Shown one piece after another: positions 1-8,030 of a stretch of 64,000 bases of DNA. Source of the DNA: an uncultured Roseobacter sp. (GTDB lineage Bacteria > Pseudomonadota > Alphaproteobacteria > Rhodobacterales > Rhodobacteraceae); NCBI RefSeq assembly GCF_947493125.1, contig NZ_CANLQB010000010.1, forward strand, positions 62,001-126,000, read 5' to 3'. Numbering within the stretch: the stretch's first letter is position 1; every line of letters starts with the position of its first letter. The notes under the pieces were generated by a model. It was not told the DNA's origin. It saw nothing but the letters and a program-made list of their open reading frames with translations, and made no database searches. The position numbers and the translations under genes are program-made.

Positions 1-618
1 GTATCCGGCCCGCCTCTGATCAGTCGCATCCGCGGCCAGATCCGGGTTGTTCCCTCTGCACTGACCGATGTCGAGCTGGCACTTACCGAAGACGGCGCGC
101 ATATCTGGCGGCCCTTCGCGCCCTCGGCGCGGATCGAAGTAGACATCGACCGGCCCGGCTGGCAGTGGCAAGGCGAAGGGTATTTCGACGCGAATTTTGG
201 CACCCGCGCGCTCGAGGAAGATTTCAGCTATTGGACATGGGGCCGGTTTCCGACCGCCTCTGGGGCCACCTGCTTCTATGACGCCATGCGGCTCGATGGC
301 TCGGAGTTGGCGGCGGGGTTCCGGTTTGACCAGGCAGGCGAGGCCGAGACGATCCCCCTCCCCCCCAAGGCGCGCCTGCGCCGCAGCCTCTGGGCAGTGA
401 AACGAGAGACGCGGGCTGACAGTGGCTTTATGCCCCGCCAGAAACTGGCGATGCTGGATGCCCCTTTCTACACGCGCGCGGCCGTTGAAACACAGCTGGA
501 CGGAGAGCGCGTGACTGGCGTGCACGAGGCGCTCGACCTGCGTCGCTTCCGCAGCCCTCTGCTGAAACCCATGCTAGCGGTGAGGGTCCCGCGCCGCGCG
601 AAATGGAGCTTTGGCTGA
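1..618 (+). CDS. crtC: Hydroxyneurosporene 1,2-hydratase CrtC, 3' part
   Basis: Carotenoid 1,2-hydratase, which adds water across the terminal double bond of neurosporene/lycopene-type carotenoids on the way to spheroidene. The reading frame is open from the first base, so the start and roughly the first 75-80 residues lie left of the window; 205 residues are visible. CrtC hallmarks seen include GYFDANFGTRALEEDFSYW around visible residues 60-78 and an arginine-rich tail ending RRAKWSFG. The gene is convergent with tspO, with only 3 bp between the stops. crtD is expected just upstream, outside the window. The family assignment is confident; the length is inferred from the family. Confidence 0.93.
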   Translation, partial: VSGPPLISRIRGQIRVVPSALTDVELALTEDGAHIWRPFAPSARIEVDIDRPGWQWQGEGYFDANFGTRALEEDFSYWTWGRFPTASGATCFYDAMRLDGSELAAGFRFDQAGEAETIPLPPKARLRRSLWAVKRETRADSGFMPRQKLAMLDAPFYTRAAVETQLDGERVTGVHEALDLRRFRSPLLKPMLAVRVPRRAKWSFG

Positions 619-621
619 CAC

Positions 622-1104
622 TCAGGACGGCGCGGGTGGCGGGTTGCGCGCAACGTCGGGATTCAACCGCCAGACCGCTGCATTCAGCGCTGCCGCGATG
701 GTGACCCAGACCAGGTAAGGCACGAACAGCAGCCCGGCGATCACATCAATCTGCCACATCGCGAGCAGCCCGCTCAGCACCGACAACCACAAGACGGAAA
801 CCACCGCCATCCCCAGCCGAATGTTCTTCAAACCGAAGAAAACAGGCGTCCACAGCCCGTTGAGTGCGATCTGCAGCGCCCAGAAGGCGAGCGCAACGCC
901 ATTGCTCTCAAGCATGGCAACCCGTGCACCTGCGATGGCCATGCAGATGTAGAGTACCATCCACGTTACGGGAAAGACCCAATCCGGCGGGGTAAACCAC
1001 GGCTTCTCTAGCGCGCGATACCAAGGGCCCGGCGCGAAGAGCCCACCGGTCACTCCGGCCCCCAGGCAGGCGGCAAAGAAAATGCAGAACAAAAGCCAGA
1101 ACAT
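622..1104 (-). CDS. tspO: TspO/CrtK tryptophan-rich sensory protein
   Basis: Outer-membrane-type TspO/translocator protein family, 160 residues, which is the usual length. Five hydrophobic helices can be traced. The signature PWFTPPDWVFPVTW at about residues 35-48 and the LNGLWTPVFF stretch near 82-91 are conserved in the family. In Rhodobacter, TspO binds tetrapyrroles and modulates pigment gene expression in response to oxygen, working upstream of PpaA/PpsR; that role is inferred here from the family. It is the last gene of a crtI-crtB-tspO unit, starting 4 bp after the crtB stop, the usual PGC arrangement. Confidence 0.95.
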   Translation of the reverse strand: MFWLLFCIFFAACLGAGVTGGLFAPGPWYRALEKPWFTPPDWVFPVTWMVLYICMAIAGARVAMLESNGVALAFWALQIALNGLWTPVFFGLKNIRLGMAVVSVLWLSVLSGLLAMWQIDVIAGLLFVPYLVWVTIAAALNAAVWRLNPDVARNPPPAPS

Positions 1105-1108
1105 GGCT

Positions 1109-2146
1109 CTAGGTTAAACCCGCAGGGTGCCCGGTCAAGCGCGCGCGCTGCTCCAGCCGCCGCTGCTCAAGCGTTGCCAGAACCGAAATCAGCGTATCGC
1201 TGCGTGAAGACGTGGGTTCACCCCGAGCAGCAGCCCGCACCAGAAAATCCACCTCGTCCAGTGGCTTGGCATAAAGCACAGAGGAGCGCGGCATGACCAT
1301 CGTCGCGGCACTCAGCAGCATAGATTGCCCCAGCCAGCCAAGTTTCTGCAGCTTGCTGGTGCGCGCCCGGGCCGAGATTGAATCGTAACCCATTGCGGTT
1401 AACTGACCGCCGATGCCCGCATAGATGAACCGCGCCGCATAGATGCCAGGACGGCAGCGCCGCGGCAGCGCGCTCACGCCCGCTTCGGAGCGCATGTAGA
1501 GACGGTTCGCCTCCATCACCAGCCGCTTGACCATCATCCGCACCGCCTTGGTCGGCTTGGGGTCTTCCAGGAAGCGATCCACGTCGATTCCCGCTTCGAC
1601 CAGCCACTCCAAAGGCAAGTAGATGCGCTTCTCCAGCGCATCCTCACCTACGTCGCGCGCAATGTTTGTGAGCTGCATGGCCACGCCCAGATCACAGGCC
1701 CGTGCGAGGGCGTCCGCATCGCGCACGCCCATCAGCACGCACATCATCGCCCCCACCGCCGAGGCGACCCGTGCGGAATAATCCTTGACGCCGGAAAGGC
1801 TCTCATAACGCCGGCCCTCCGCATCCCACGCGAGCCCCTCCAGCAACGCATCGGGCAGCGCACGAGGCATCTCGAAATCCTCAACGATTGCGGCGAAGGC
1901 GCGATCTGGTGCGGCATCCTTGGGCCGCCCTGCATAGACCGCATCCAACCGGTCGCGCAACCGCAGCACGGCCTCGACCTTCTCTGCCTTGAGGTCCACC
2001 TCGTCATCCGCCAACCGGCAAAAGGAATACAGCGCCAGCGACGGATCCCGCACCCGTGCGGGCAACAGCTTCGAGGCCGCATGGAATGAGAGCGAACCGT
2101 GGCGGATCGCCTCGTGGCAATGCTCGAGATCAGCCGGCGCGATCAT
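1109..2146 (-). CDS. crtB: 15-cis-phytoene synthase
   Basis: Condenses two geranylgeranyl diphosphates to phytoene, the first committed carotenoid step. The protein has 345 residues. Both Asp-rich motifs of the squalene/phytoene synthase fold are present: DDEVD at 47-51 and the QLTNIARDVGED motif at 158-169. The start overlaps the crtI stop by 4 bp (ATGA), so the two genes are translationally coupled. No unusual features were noticed. Confidence 0.97.
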   Translation of the reverse strand: MIAPADLEHCHEAIRHGSLSFHAASKLLPARVRDPSLALYSFCRLADDEVDLKAEKVEAVLRLRDRLDAVYAGRPKDAAPDRAFAAIVEDFEMPRALPDALLEGLAWDAEGRRYESLSGVKDYSARVASAVGAMMCVLMGVRDADALARACDLGVAMQLTNIARDVGEDALEKRIYLPLEWLVEAGIDVDRFLEDPKPTKAVRMMVKRLVMEANRLYMRSEAGVSALPRRCRPGIYAARFIYAGIGGQLTAMGYDSISARARTSKLQKLGWLGQSMLLSAATMVMPRSSVLYAKPLDEVDFLVRAAARGEPTSSRSDTLISVLATLEQRRLEQRARLTGHPAGLT

Positions 2147-3687
2147 CGCACCACCTCCGCGTCCGGCACCAGTTTGCTCAGCACTTCCGCGGTCGAGATC
2201 ACGCCGGGCACTCCGGCACCCGGATGCGTGCCCGCCCCGACCAGATAGAGGCCCTTGACCTCTTCCGAGATGTTATGTGGTCGGAACCAGGCGCTTTGCA
2301 GAATACGCGGCTCAATGGAAAATCCCGCGCCAAGCGGGCTGAGATAACGGTCACGGAAGGTTTCTGGCGTAAACACCACCTCGGTGCTGATCCGCTCGCC
2401 GAGGCCCGGCAGCAAGTGCTCTTCAAGCATCCGCAGCATCTTGGCCTTGTAGCGCGGTTCTTCCTCGCGCCAGTCAACGCCGTTGTCATGGCCCAGATGC
2501 GGCACAGGGCTGAGCACGTAGAACGTATCATCGCCTTCCGGCGCCACCGAGGGGTCGGTCACCGACGGGCGGTGCACATAGAGGCTCATATCATCGCAGA
2601 GCTGACCCTTGACGAAGATATCGCGCAGCAAACCGGTGTATCGCGGACCGTTCAGGATGGTGTGATGGCCCACATCCGGCCAGTCCTGCGCCGTACCTTT
2701 CGTGCCGAAGTACCATACAAACAGGCTCATCGAATATCGCGTGCGTGCCAAGCGCTGTTTCGTCCAGCGCCGTTTCGTATGGTTGCGCAGCAGGTTCGTG
2801 TAGGTATGCCCCGAATCCGCATTCGAGACGACGACATCGGCCCCCATCTCCAAGCCCGACGCAAGCCGGACACCCGTCACCGCACCCTCCCGGACAACGA
2901 TTTCATCGACCTCTGTCTCCATCAGCAGCGTGCCGCCCTGCCCTTCGATCACATCCGCCATGGCGCGGGCCATCGCTGCCAGACCACCCATCGCGTAATG
3001 CACGCCGAACTCTTTTTCGAGATACGCCACGAGGATGTACATCGAGGTGACGTGCAGCGGGTCACCGCCAATAAAAAGCGGATGAAAGCTCAGCGCCATG
3101 CGCAGTTTCTCATCCTTCACGCGCTTGGCGGCATGGGCATAGACAGACCGATCCGCACGCAGCATCGCAAAGGTGGGCAGCACCTTGATGAGTTCCCAAA
3201 GCTGGTGCATGGAGCGGCGGCCGAGATCCTCGAAACCGAACCAATAGCGATGGGCGCTGTCCTCGAGGAACTTGTCGAAGCCCGCCAGATCCTGGGGCGC
3301 AAGCTTGGCCACCTCAGCCCGCAACTTGCCAGTATCTTGTTGCGCAACGAATTTGGTACCGTCGGGCCAGCGGATTTCATAGAACGGCTCTAGTGCTTTC
3401 AACGTCACATCCGCATCGAAGTCGCGTCCGCAGGCAGCCCAAAGTTCGCGGTACAGCTGCGGCACGGTCACGATGGTCGGGCCCAGATCGAACCGGTGCC
3501 CATCCTGCCAAATCGCGGAGCCTCGCCCGCCCGGCACATCAAGCTTGTCGATCACCGTGACCCGGTAGCCCTTGGCCCCAAGCCGCATCGCTGCGGCAAG
3601 CCCGCCAAGGCCGGCGCCTATCACGATGGCGCGGTTGCGCCCGCCCTGAGCCGCCTGTGCAGATTCGATGGGATCTACGCGTGTCAT
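2143..3687 (-). CDS. crtI: Phytoene desaturase CrtI
   Basis: FAD-dependent phytoene desaturase, 514 residues, converting phytoene to neurosporene/lycopene. The N-terminal dinucleotide fold VIGAGLGGLAAAMRLGAKG lies at about 23-41, and the bacterial-type desaturase signature GLYLVGAGTHPGAGVPGV is near the C terminus. The ATG at 3687 (MTRVDPIES) is preferred over the in-frame GTG one codon upstream, by analogy with the family. It is divergent from crtA. A PpsR-type box lies 20 bp upstream, between a possible -35 TTGTAA and -10 TACTGT (17 bp spacer) on this strand, so PpsR repression is expected. Confidence 0.96.
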   Translation of the reverse strand: MTRVDPIESAQAAQGGRNRAIVIGAGLGGLAAAMRLGAKGYRVTVIDKLDVPGGRGSAIWQDGHRFDLGPTIVTVPQLYRELWAACGRDFDADVTLKALEPFYEIRWPDGTKFVAQQDTGKLRAEVAKLAPQDLAGFDKFLEDSAHRYWFGFEDLGRRSMHQLWELIKVLPTFAMLRADRSVYAHAAKRVKDEKLRMALSFHPLFIGGDPLHVTSMYILVAYLEKEFGVHYAMGGLAAMARAMADVIEGQGGTLLMETEVDEIVVREGAVTGVRLASGLEMGADVVVSNADSGHTYTNLLRNHTKRRWTKQRLARTRYSMSLFVWYFGTKGTAQDWPDVGHHTILNGPRYTGLLRDIFVKGQLCDDMSLYVHRPSVTDPSVAPEGDDTFYVLSPVPHLGHDNGVDWREEEPRYKAKMLRMLEEHLLPGLGERISTEVVFTPETFRDRYLSPLGAGFSIEPRILQSAWFRPHNISEEVKGLYLVGAGTHPGAGVPGVISTAEVLSKLVPDAEVVR

Positions 3688-3706
3688 CACATCGATACAG
3701 TAGATG

Positions 3707-3724
3707 TGTCCAGTTTACTTTACA
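3707..3724. promoter_or_regulatory. PpsR/CrtJ-type operator 1 (crtI promoter)
   Basis: TGTCCAGTTTACTTTACA fits TGT-N12-ACA exactly, the binding consensus of the redox repressor PpsR/CrtJ. On the minus strand it falls between candidate -35 (TTGTAA) and -10 (TACTGT) elements of crtI. Binding is inferred from the consensus. Confidence 0.8.
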
Positions 3725-3753
3725 ATTGTGATCTTCCAATTTGCGGAATTGCG

Positions 3754-3771
3754 TGTCAGACTTAGTTGACA
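3754..3771. promoter_or_regulatory. PpsR/CrtJ-type operator 2 (crtA side)
   Basis: TGTCAGACTTAGTTGACA is a second exact TGT-N12-ACA box, with the fuller dyad TGTCA...TGACA. It starts 47 bp after operator 1 and ends 22 bp before the crtA ATG. Paired PpsR boxes in the crtI-crtA intergenic region are typical of Rhodobacterales. Confidence 0.85.
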
Positions 3772-3793
3772 CTTGGGAGAAAAACAGCGCGCA

Positions 3794-4510
3794 ATGACCG
3801 ATACCCCTGTTGTATCCTTAAGCTTTTTTCGGTTTTCGCGGCCCGCAACACGGCTGTGGGCCTTTGCCATGATGGGCCTCGCGCGACGCGCCTTGCGGAC
3901 TGTGCCGGGCATTGGCTTTTGGAAACTCTGCGGGTCAGGCACAGGTGAAGGCTTCACCCCCCTGCCCAACACCAGCGTCTATGCCATTCTGGCCAGTTGG
4001 CAGGATGAGCACACCGCGCGCGCCCGGACGCAGGACTCGGCGATATTCCAAAGATATCGCGTCCAATCCAGCGAGGATTGGACTGTTTTTCTCGAAACAA
4101 CCTCTGCACGCGGGGCTTGGTCGGGCCACAGCCCGTTTCAGGCGACTGGGAAAGCTCCCGAAGGCCCGCTCGCGGCCCTGACACGGGCAACCATTAAGCC
4201 GGCCGTCGCGCTGAAATTCTGGCGCCGGGTGCCTGACATCAGCCTCATGGTCGGTAGTGATCGGAACGTCGCCTTTAAGATCGGCATTGGCGAGGTTCCG
4301 CTACTGCATCAGATTACCTTCTCCATCTGGCCTGACGCAGGCACCATGGCGCAATTTGCCCGCACCAATGGCCCCCACGCCGCGGCGATCCGTGCCGTGC
4401 GTGAAGGCAACTGGTTTTCGGAAGAGCTCTACGCCCGCTTTGCAATCCTCGGAGATGTTGGGACCTGGGGCGGACGCAGCCCACTCACCGCATTGGACCG
4501 CCCTGCATGA
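3794..4510 (+). CDS. crtA: Spheroidene monooxygenase CrtA
   Basis: Oxygen-dependent conversion of spheroidene to spheroidenone, the red keto-carotenoid of aerobic cells. The ATG start (MTDTPVVSLSFFRF) gives 238 residues, close to the family length. An in-frame TTG at 3773 lies immediately after PpsR operator 2 and is less likely. CrtA-like features include the N-terminal SFFRF, the WLMG-like aromatic patches and the KFGIGEVPL-type segment (here FKIGIGEVPLLHQ). The stop overlaps the bchI ATG (ATGA), so crtA-bchI-bchD-bchO forms one operon. Confidence 0.93.
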   Translation: MTDTPVVSLSFFRFSRPATRLWAFAMMGLARRALRTVPGIGFWKLCGSGTGEGFTPLPNTSVYAILASWQDEHTARARTQDSAIFQRYRVQSSEDWTVFLETTSARGAWSGHSPFQATGKAPEGPLAALTRATIKPAVALKFWRRVPDISLMVGSDRNVAFKIGIGEVPLLHQITFSIWPDAGTMAQFARTNGPHAAAIRAVREGNWFSEELYARFAILGDVGTWGGRSPLTALDRPA

Positions 4511-5511
4511 CCCAACCGTTCCCCTTCTCTGCCATCGTCGGCCAGGCCGACATGAAGCAAGCGATGATCTTGACCGCGGTTGATCCTGGTATCGGCGGTG
4601 TGCTGGTGTTTGGCGATCGTGGCACAGGGAAATCAACCGCCGTCCGCGCCTTGGCAGCCCTCCTGCCCCCGATCCGGATGGTCGAGAGCTGCCCGGTCAA
4701 CGCACCCAAGACCGCGGATTGCCCGGACTGGGCCGAACTGGGCTCAAAAAAGATCGTGACGCGGCCCACACCGGTCATCGATCTACCGCTTGGCGCCACC
4801 GAAGACCGGGTGGTCGGCGCACTCGATATCGAACGCGCCCTCACGCGTGGCGAAAAGGCCTTCGAGCCGGGCCTTCTTGCCCGCGCCAACCGCGGATATC
4901 TCTACATCGACGAGGTCAACCTGCTGGAGGATCACATCGTGGATCTTCTGCTCGATGTCGCGCAATCGGGTGAGAATGTCGTGGAACGCGAGGGGCTGTC
5001 GATCCGCCACCCTGCTCGTTTCGTGCTTGTCGGCTCCGGCAATCCAGAAGAAGGCGAGTTGCGCCCACAGCTGCTGGACCGGTTTGGCCTATCTGTTGAC
5101 GTGCGCTCGCCGAATGACGTGGCCGAGCGGGTCGAGGTGATCAAGCGACGGGACGCCTTCGAGAGCGATCACACCGCCTTTATGTCGCACTATACGGCCG
5201 AAGATGCAAAGGTGCGGGATGCCATCCTGAAAGCACGTAAACGTTTGGCCAAAATTGCCACACCCGACGCAATTCTGGAGGATTGTGCGACGCTCTGCAT
5301 TGCGCTTGGGTCTGATGGTCTGCGCGGCGAGTTGACCTTGTTGCGCGGTGCCCGCGCCCTGGCGGCCTATCACGGCAAACGCAAGGTCCACCGCGATCAC
5401 CTGCGCGCCGTCGCGCCCTCGGCCCTGTCGCACCGGCTGCGGCGCGATCCACTGGATGAGGCTGGCTCAACCACTCGGGTTGTACGGGTCGTGGAGGAGG
5501 TCCTGGGGTGA
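4507..5511 (+). CDS. bchI: Magnesium chelatase ATPase subunit I
   Basis: AAA+ ATPase subunit of Mg-chelatase, which drives Mg insertion into protoporphyrin IX with BchD and BchH. The protein has 334 residues. Walker A GDRGTGKST is at 36-44, the Walker B region YLYIDEVNLLEDH is at about 130-142, and a sensor/arginine-finger segment GSGNPEEGELRPQLLDRFG follows. The gene is coupled to crtA upstream and to bchD downstream by 4 bp overlaps. The length and all ATPase motifs are intact. Confidence 0.98.
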   Translation: MTQPFPFSAIVGQADMKQAMILTAVDPGIGGVLVFGDRGTGKSTAVRALAALLPPIRMVESCPVNAPKTADCPDWAELGSKKIVTRPTPVIDLPLGATEDRVVGALDIERALTRGEKAFEPGLLARANRGYLYIDEVNLLEDHIVDLLLDVAQSGENVVEREGLSIRHPARFVLVGSGNPEEGELRPQLLDRFGLSVDVRSPNDVAERVEVIKRRDAFESDHTAFMSHYTAEDAKVRDAILKARKRLAKIATPDAILEDCATLCIALGSDGLRGELTLLRGARALAAYHGKRKVHRDHLRAVAPSALSHRLRRDPLDEAGSTTRVVRVVEEVLG

Positions 5512-7163
5512 GCGAAGCAGAGAGCAGCTGGGCCCGCGCGGCCACCTGCCTGCGAATGCTGTTGTTTGCCCCGGATTATCTTGCAGGCGCTGTCATCCGA
5601 ATGCGTGCAGCGCCAGATCGAGATGCCATCACCGATGCGCTGCACCCCCTCGCCGCCCGGAAACTGCATACAACAATCTCCGATGAACAGCTTTTCGGCG
5701 GAATTGATCTTTCGGCGACTTTGGGAGCAAACCAACTTATTGAAAAAAAAGGGATATTTTTGGCGCGCTGCACTGCGCTCCTCTCTATGGCGGAGCGCTG
5801 CGGCCCTGAACTTGCTGCAAAGCTGGCCCATCAATTGGACGGCGACAGGGGCCATTGTCTGATTGCTCTGGATGAGGGCGCTGACCCCGAAGAAGCGGCA
5901 CCCCCTGCCCTGTCAGATCGTCTCCCCTTTCATATCGCACCGGACGGCCGGCGCCCCGTTGACTGGCGGGTTGTCCCCGCGGGGACACATGCCCGACATC
6001 CTCAGGACGTCACAGTAGCGCCAGACGATGCGATGGCTCTGGCGGTGCTCGCGACAACGTTTGGCATTGATAGCTTGCGCGCACCGCTTCTCGCACTGCG
6101 CGTCGCACGCACGCTCGCCGCGATTGATGACCGTGAGGCCGTTTCGCAGACCGATTTGGAGACAGCGGCAGGCCTTGTGTACCCCCATCGCGCAACACGT
6201 GTGCCTGAGGAGGCAGATAGCCCTGAGCAATCGACACCTCCAGATAGCTCCTCACACGATGACATGTCAGAGGGAAGTCAAACGAAGGACATTCCACACG
6301 GCGACATGTTGGTTGATGCGGTGCGGGCCCTTTTGCCAGATGACGTGTTAGCCCGACTTGTCCCCGCGGGGACAACGCGAGCCCTTGGCGGTAAGGGAGC
6401 GGGCCAGAAGCGCAAGGGAAACCGGCGGGGGCGCCCCCTGCCCTCCCGCCCGGGACGCCTCGATGGACGCAATCGCATCGACCTCGTCGCAACACTCCGC
6501 GCCGCTGCGCCCTGGCAGCCAATCCGCCGACGTGTACAACCAAAAGCAAGTGGGCTACTGATCCGCCCTTCGGACATCAGGGTCAAACGGTACGAAGACC
6601 GGTCTGATCGTGTGCTGATCTTTGCAGTGGACGCCTCGGGCTCCGCTGCCGTCGCGCGGCTAAATGAGGCCAAGGGCGCGGTTGAGCTTCTCTTGGCACA
6701 GGCCTATGCCGCCCGGGATCATGTGGCACTCATCTCCTTTCGCGGAATCGGTGCGGAACTTCTGCTCCCGCCCACACGCTCGCTGGTGCAAACCAAGCGC
6801 CGACTGGCAAACCTGCCGGGTGGTGGCGGAACTCCGTTGGCGATGGGCTTGCAGGAAGCGAGCGTCCTAGCGCTGCAAAGCAGATCGAAGGGGCTCACAC
6901 CGACCATCGTGGCACTGACGGACGGTCGCGCCAACATAGCCCTCGATGGCAGTGCCAATCGAGCCCAAGCCACAGACGATGCCGAGCGAATGGCCCAGCT
7001 TCTGCGACTGCAAGGCTTTCAGGCACTTCTGATCGACACCGGCGCCCGCCCTCAAGCCGCCTTGAGTGACCTGAGCCGTCACGCGGGCGCCCAGTACCTG
7101 GCACTGCCACGCGCGAACGCTCACGCGCTGACAGGCGCTGTGAGCGCCGCTCTCGAGGTCTAG
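5508..7163 (+). CDS. bchD: Magnesium chelatase subunit D
   Basis: Mg-chelatase subunit D, 551 residues, starting at a GTG that overlaps the bchI stop (GTGA). It has a degenerate N-terminal AAA domain, a Pro/acidic linker (about 235-330), and a C-terminal von Willebrand A domain with MIDAS motif DASGS starting at D375 and DGRANIAL near 470. The reading frame carries two copies of the 16 bp palindrome discussed under parS. Each is read as VPAGT, at residues 156-160 and 285-289. There is an A8 run at 5743-5750, unusual in this GC-rich gene. The frame is intact throughout. Confidence 0.96.
   Translation: MSEAESSWARAATCLRMLLFAPDYLAGAVIRMRAAPDRDAITDALHPLAARKLHTTISDEQLFGGIDLSATLGANQLIEKKGIFLARCTALLSMAERCGPELAAKLAHQLDGDRGHCLIALDEGADPEEAAPPALSDRLPFHIAPDGRRPVDWRVVPAGTHARHPQDVTVAPDDAMALAVLATTFGIDSLRAPLLALRVARTLAAIDDREAVSQTDLETAAGLVYPHRATRVPEEADSPEQSTPPDSSSHDDMSEGSQTKDIPHGDMLVDAVRALLPDDVLARLVPAGTTRALGGKGAGQKRKGNRRGRPLPSRPGRLDGRNRIDLVATLRAAAPWQPIRRRVQPKASGLLIRPSDIRVKRYEDRSDRVLIFAVDASGSAAVARLNEAKGAVELLLAQAYAARDHVALISFRGIGAELLLPPTRSLVQTKRRLANLPGGGGTPLAMGLQEASVLALQSRSKGLTPTIVALTDGRANIALDGSANRAQATDDAERMAQLLRLQGFQALLIDTGARPQAALSDLSRHAGAQYLALPRANAHALTGAVSAALEV
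5972..5987. promoter_or_regulatory. parS-like palindrome 1 (inside bchD)
   Basis: TGTCCCCGCGGGGACA is a perfect 16 bp palindrome. It is one of six copies in 4.4 kb around the parAB genes. Identity as a ParB-binding centromere site is inferred from copy number, perfect symmetry and location. Confidence 0.6.
6359..6374. promoter_or_regulatory. parS-like palindrome 2 (inside bchD)
   Basis: This is an identical 16 bp perfect palindrome, in the linker of bchD and read as VPAGT (residues 285-289). See palindrome 1 for the interpretation. Confidence 0.6.
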
Positions 7164-7166
7164 GCG

Positions 7167-8030
7167 GTGCGCTGGCCACCACCGCAAGACTGGCCCCACG
7201 CAGACATCTCGCGCCAAGTACTGGCATCCCCACATCGCTGGCATGTACAAGAGACGGGCGACGGACCTCTCATACTTCTGCTGCACGGCGCCGGTGGCAG
7301 CACCCATTCGCTTCGAGGGTTGATCACGCAACTCGGTCGGGCCCGCCGGGTGGTCGCCATTGATCTCCCAGGGCAGGGCTTCACTCAACTCGGTGCCCGC
7401 CATCGCTGTGGCCTGCACACAATGGCTGCCGACATCGAAAAGCTCTGCCAACAGGAAGGCTGGGTGCCAGACGCCATCGTCGGACATTCGGCCGGAACCG
7501 CACTGGCGCTAAAACTGTCAGAAACTCTGCTGTCCCCGCGGGGACAGCCGCCTCAAGTTGTTGGGATCAACCCGGCACTCGACACCTTTGACGGCATCGC
7601 TGGCGTGCTATTCCCAGCCATCGCCAAGATGCTGGCTGCCATTCCATTCAGCGCCAGCGTCTTTTCCGCCACCGCGTCAAACCCAGCGCGAATTCAGGCT
7701 CTAATACGCGGTACAGGGTCTGATTTGGACGACCATGGGCTGCGCTGCTATCAACGTCTCGTCGCAGATCGAGATCATGTCGACGGCACCTTGTTGATGA
7801 TGGCTCAATGGTCGCTCGACGCGCTGGTGCGGTCGCTGCCACGCCTGCAAGCCCAAGCGCTCTTCATCGTGGGCAGTCGTGATGGCGCAGTTCCGCCACG
7901 CGTTGCCCGAGACGCGGCCAAGCACATGCCGAAGGCTTCGGTCATTGAGATAGAGGGGTTTGGACATCTCGTGCACGAAGAGGTCCCGGAATTGGTCGCC
8001 CGACACATCCTGGAGTTCCTGGACAGCTAA
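7167..8030 (+). CDS. bchO: Alpha/beta hydrolase BchO
   Basis: BchO, an alpha/beta-fold hydrolase always found with bchID in proteobacterial PGCs; its exact role in Mg-chelatase function is not settled. The protein has 287 residues and starts at GTG (MRWPPPQDWPHADIS), 3 bp after the bchD stop. The oxyanion strand LLLHGAGGSTHS is at about 37-48 and the nucleophile elbow GHSAG at about 109-113. The His region GFGHLVHEE is near 267-275. A parS-like palindrome lies inside the gene, read as LSPRGQ (122-127). The stop codon overlaps the parB stop on the other strand by 4 bp. Confidence 0.92.
   Translation: MRWPPPQDWPHADISRQVLASPHRWHVQETGDGPLILLLHGAGGSTHSLRGLITQLGRARRVVAIDLPGQGFTQLGARHRCGLHTMAADIEKLCQQEGWVPDAIVGHSAGTALALKLSETLLSPRGQPPQVVGINPALDTFDGIAGVLFPAIAKMLAAIPFSASVFSATASNPARIQALIRGTGSDLDDHGLRCYQRLVADRDHVDGTLLMMAQWSLDALVRSLPRLQAQALFIVGSRDGAVPPRVARDAAKHMPKASVIEIEGFGHLVHEEVPELVARHILEFLDS
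7531..7546. promoter_or_regulatory. parS-like palindrome 3 (inside bchO)
   Basis: This is a perfect copy of TGTCCCCGCGGGGACA in a different reading frame from the bchD copies (it encodes LSPRGQ, not VPAGT). This shows that DNA sequence, not peptide, is conserved between copies. Confidence 0.6.

Noticed and set aside
2056-3393. 445-codon plus-strand open frame
   Set aside because: It lies opposite crtI in high-GC DNA and has no family character; it is a shadow of the real gene.
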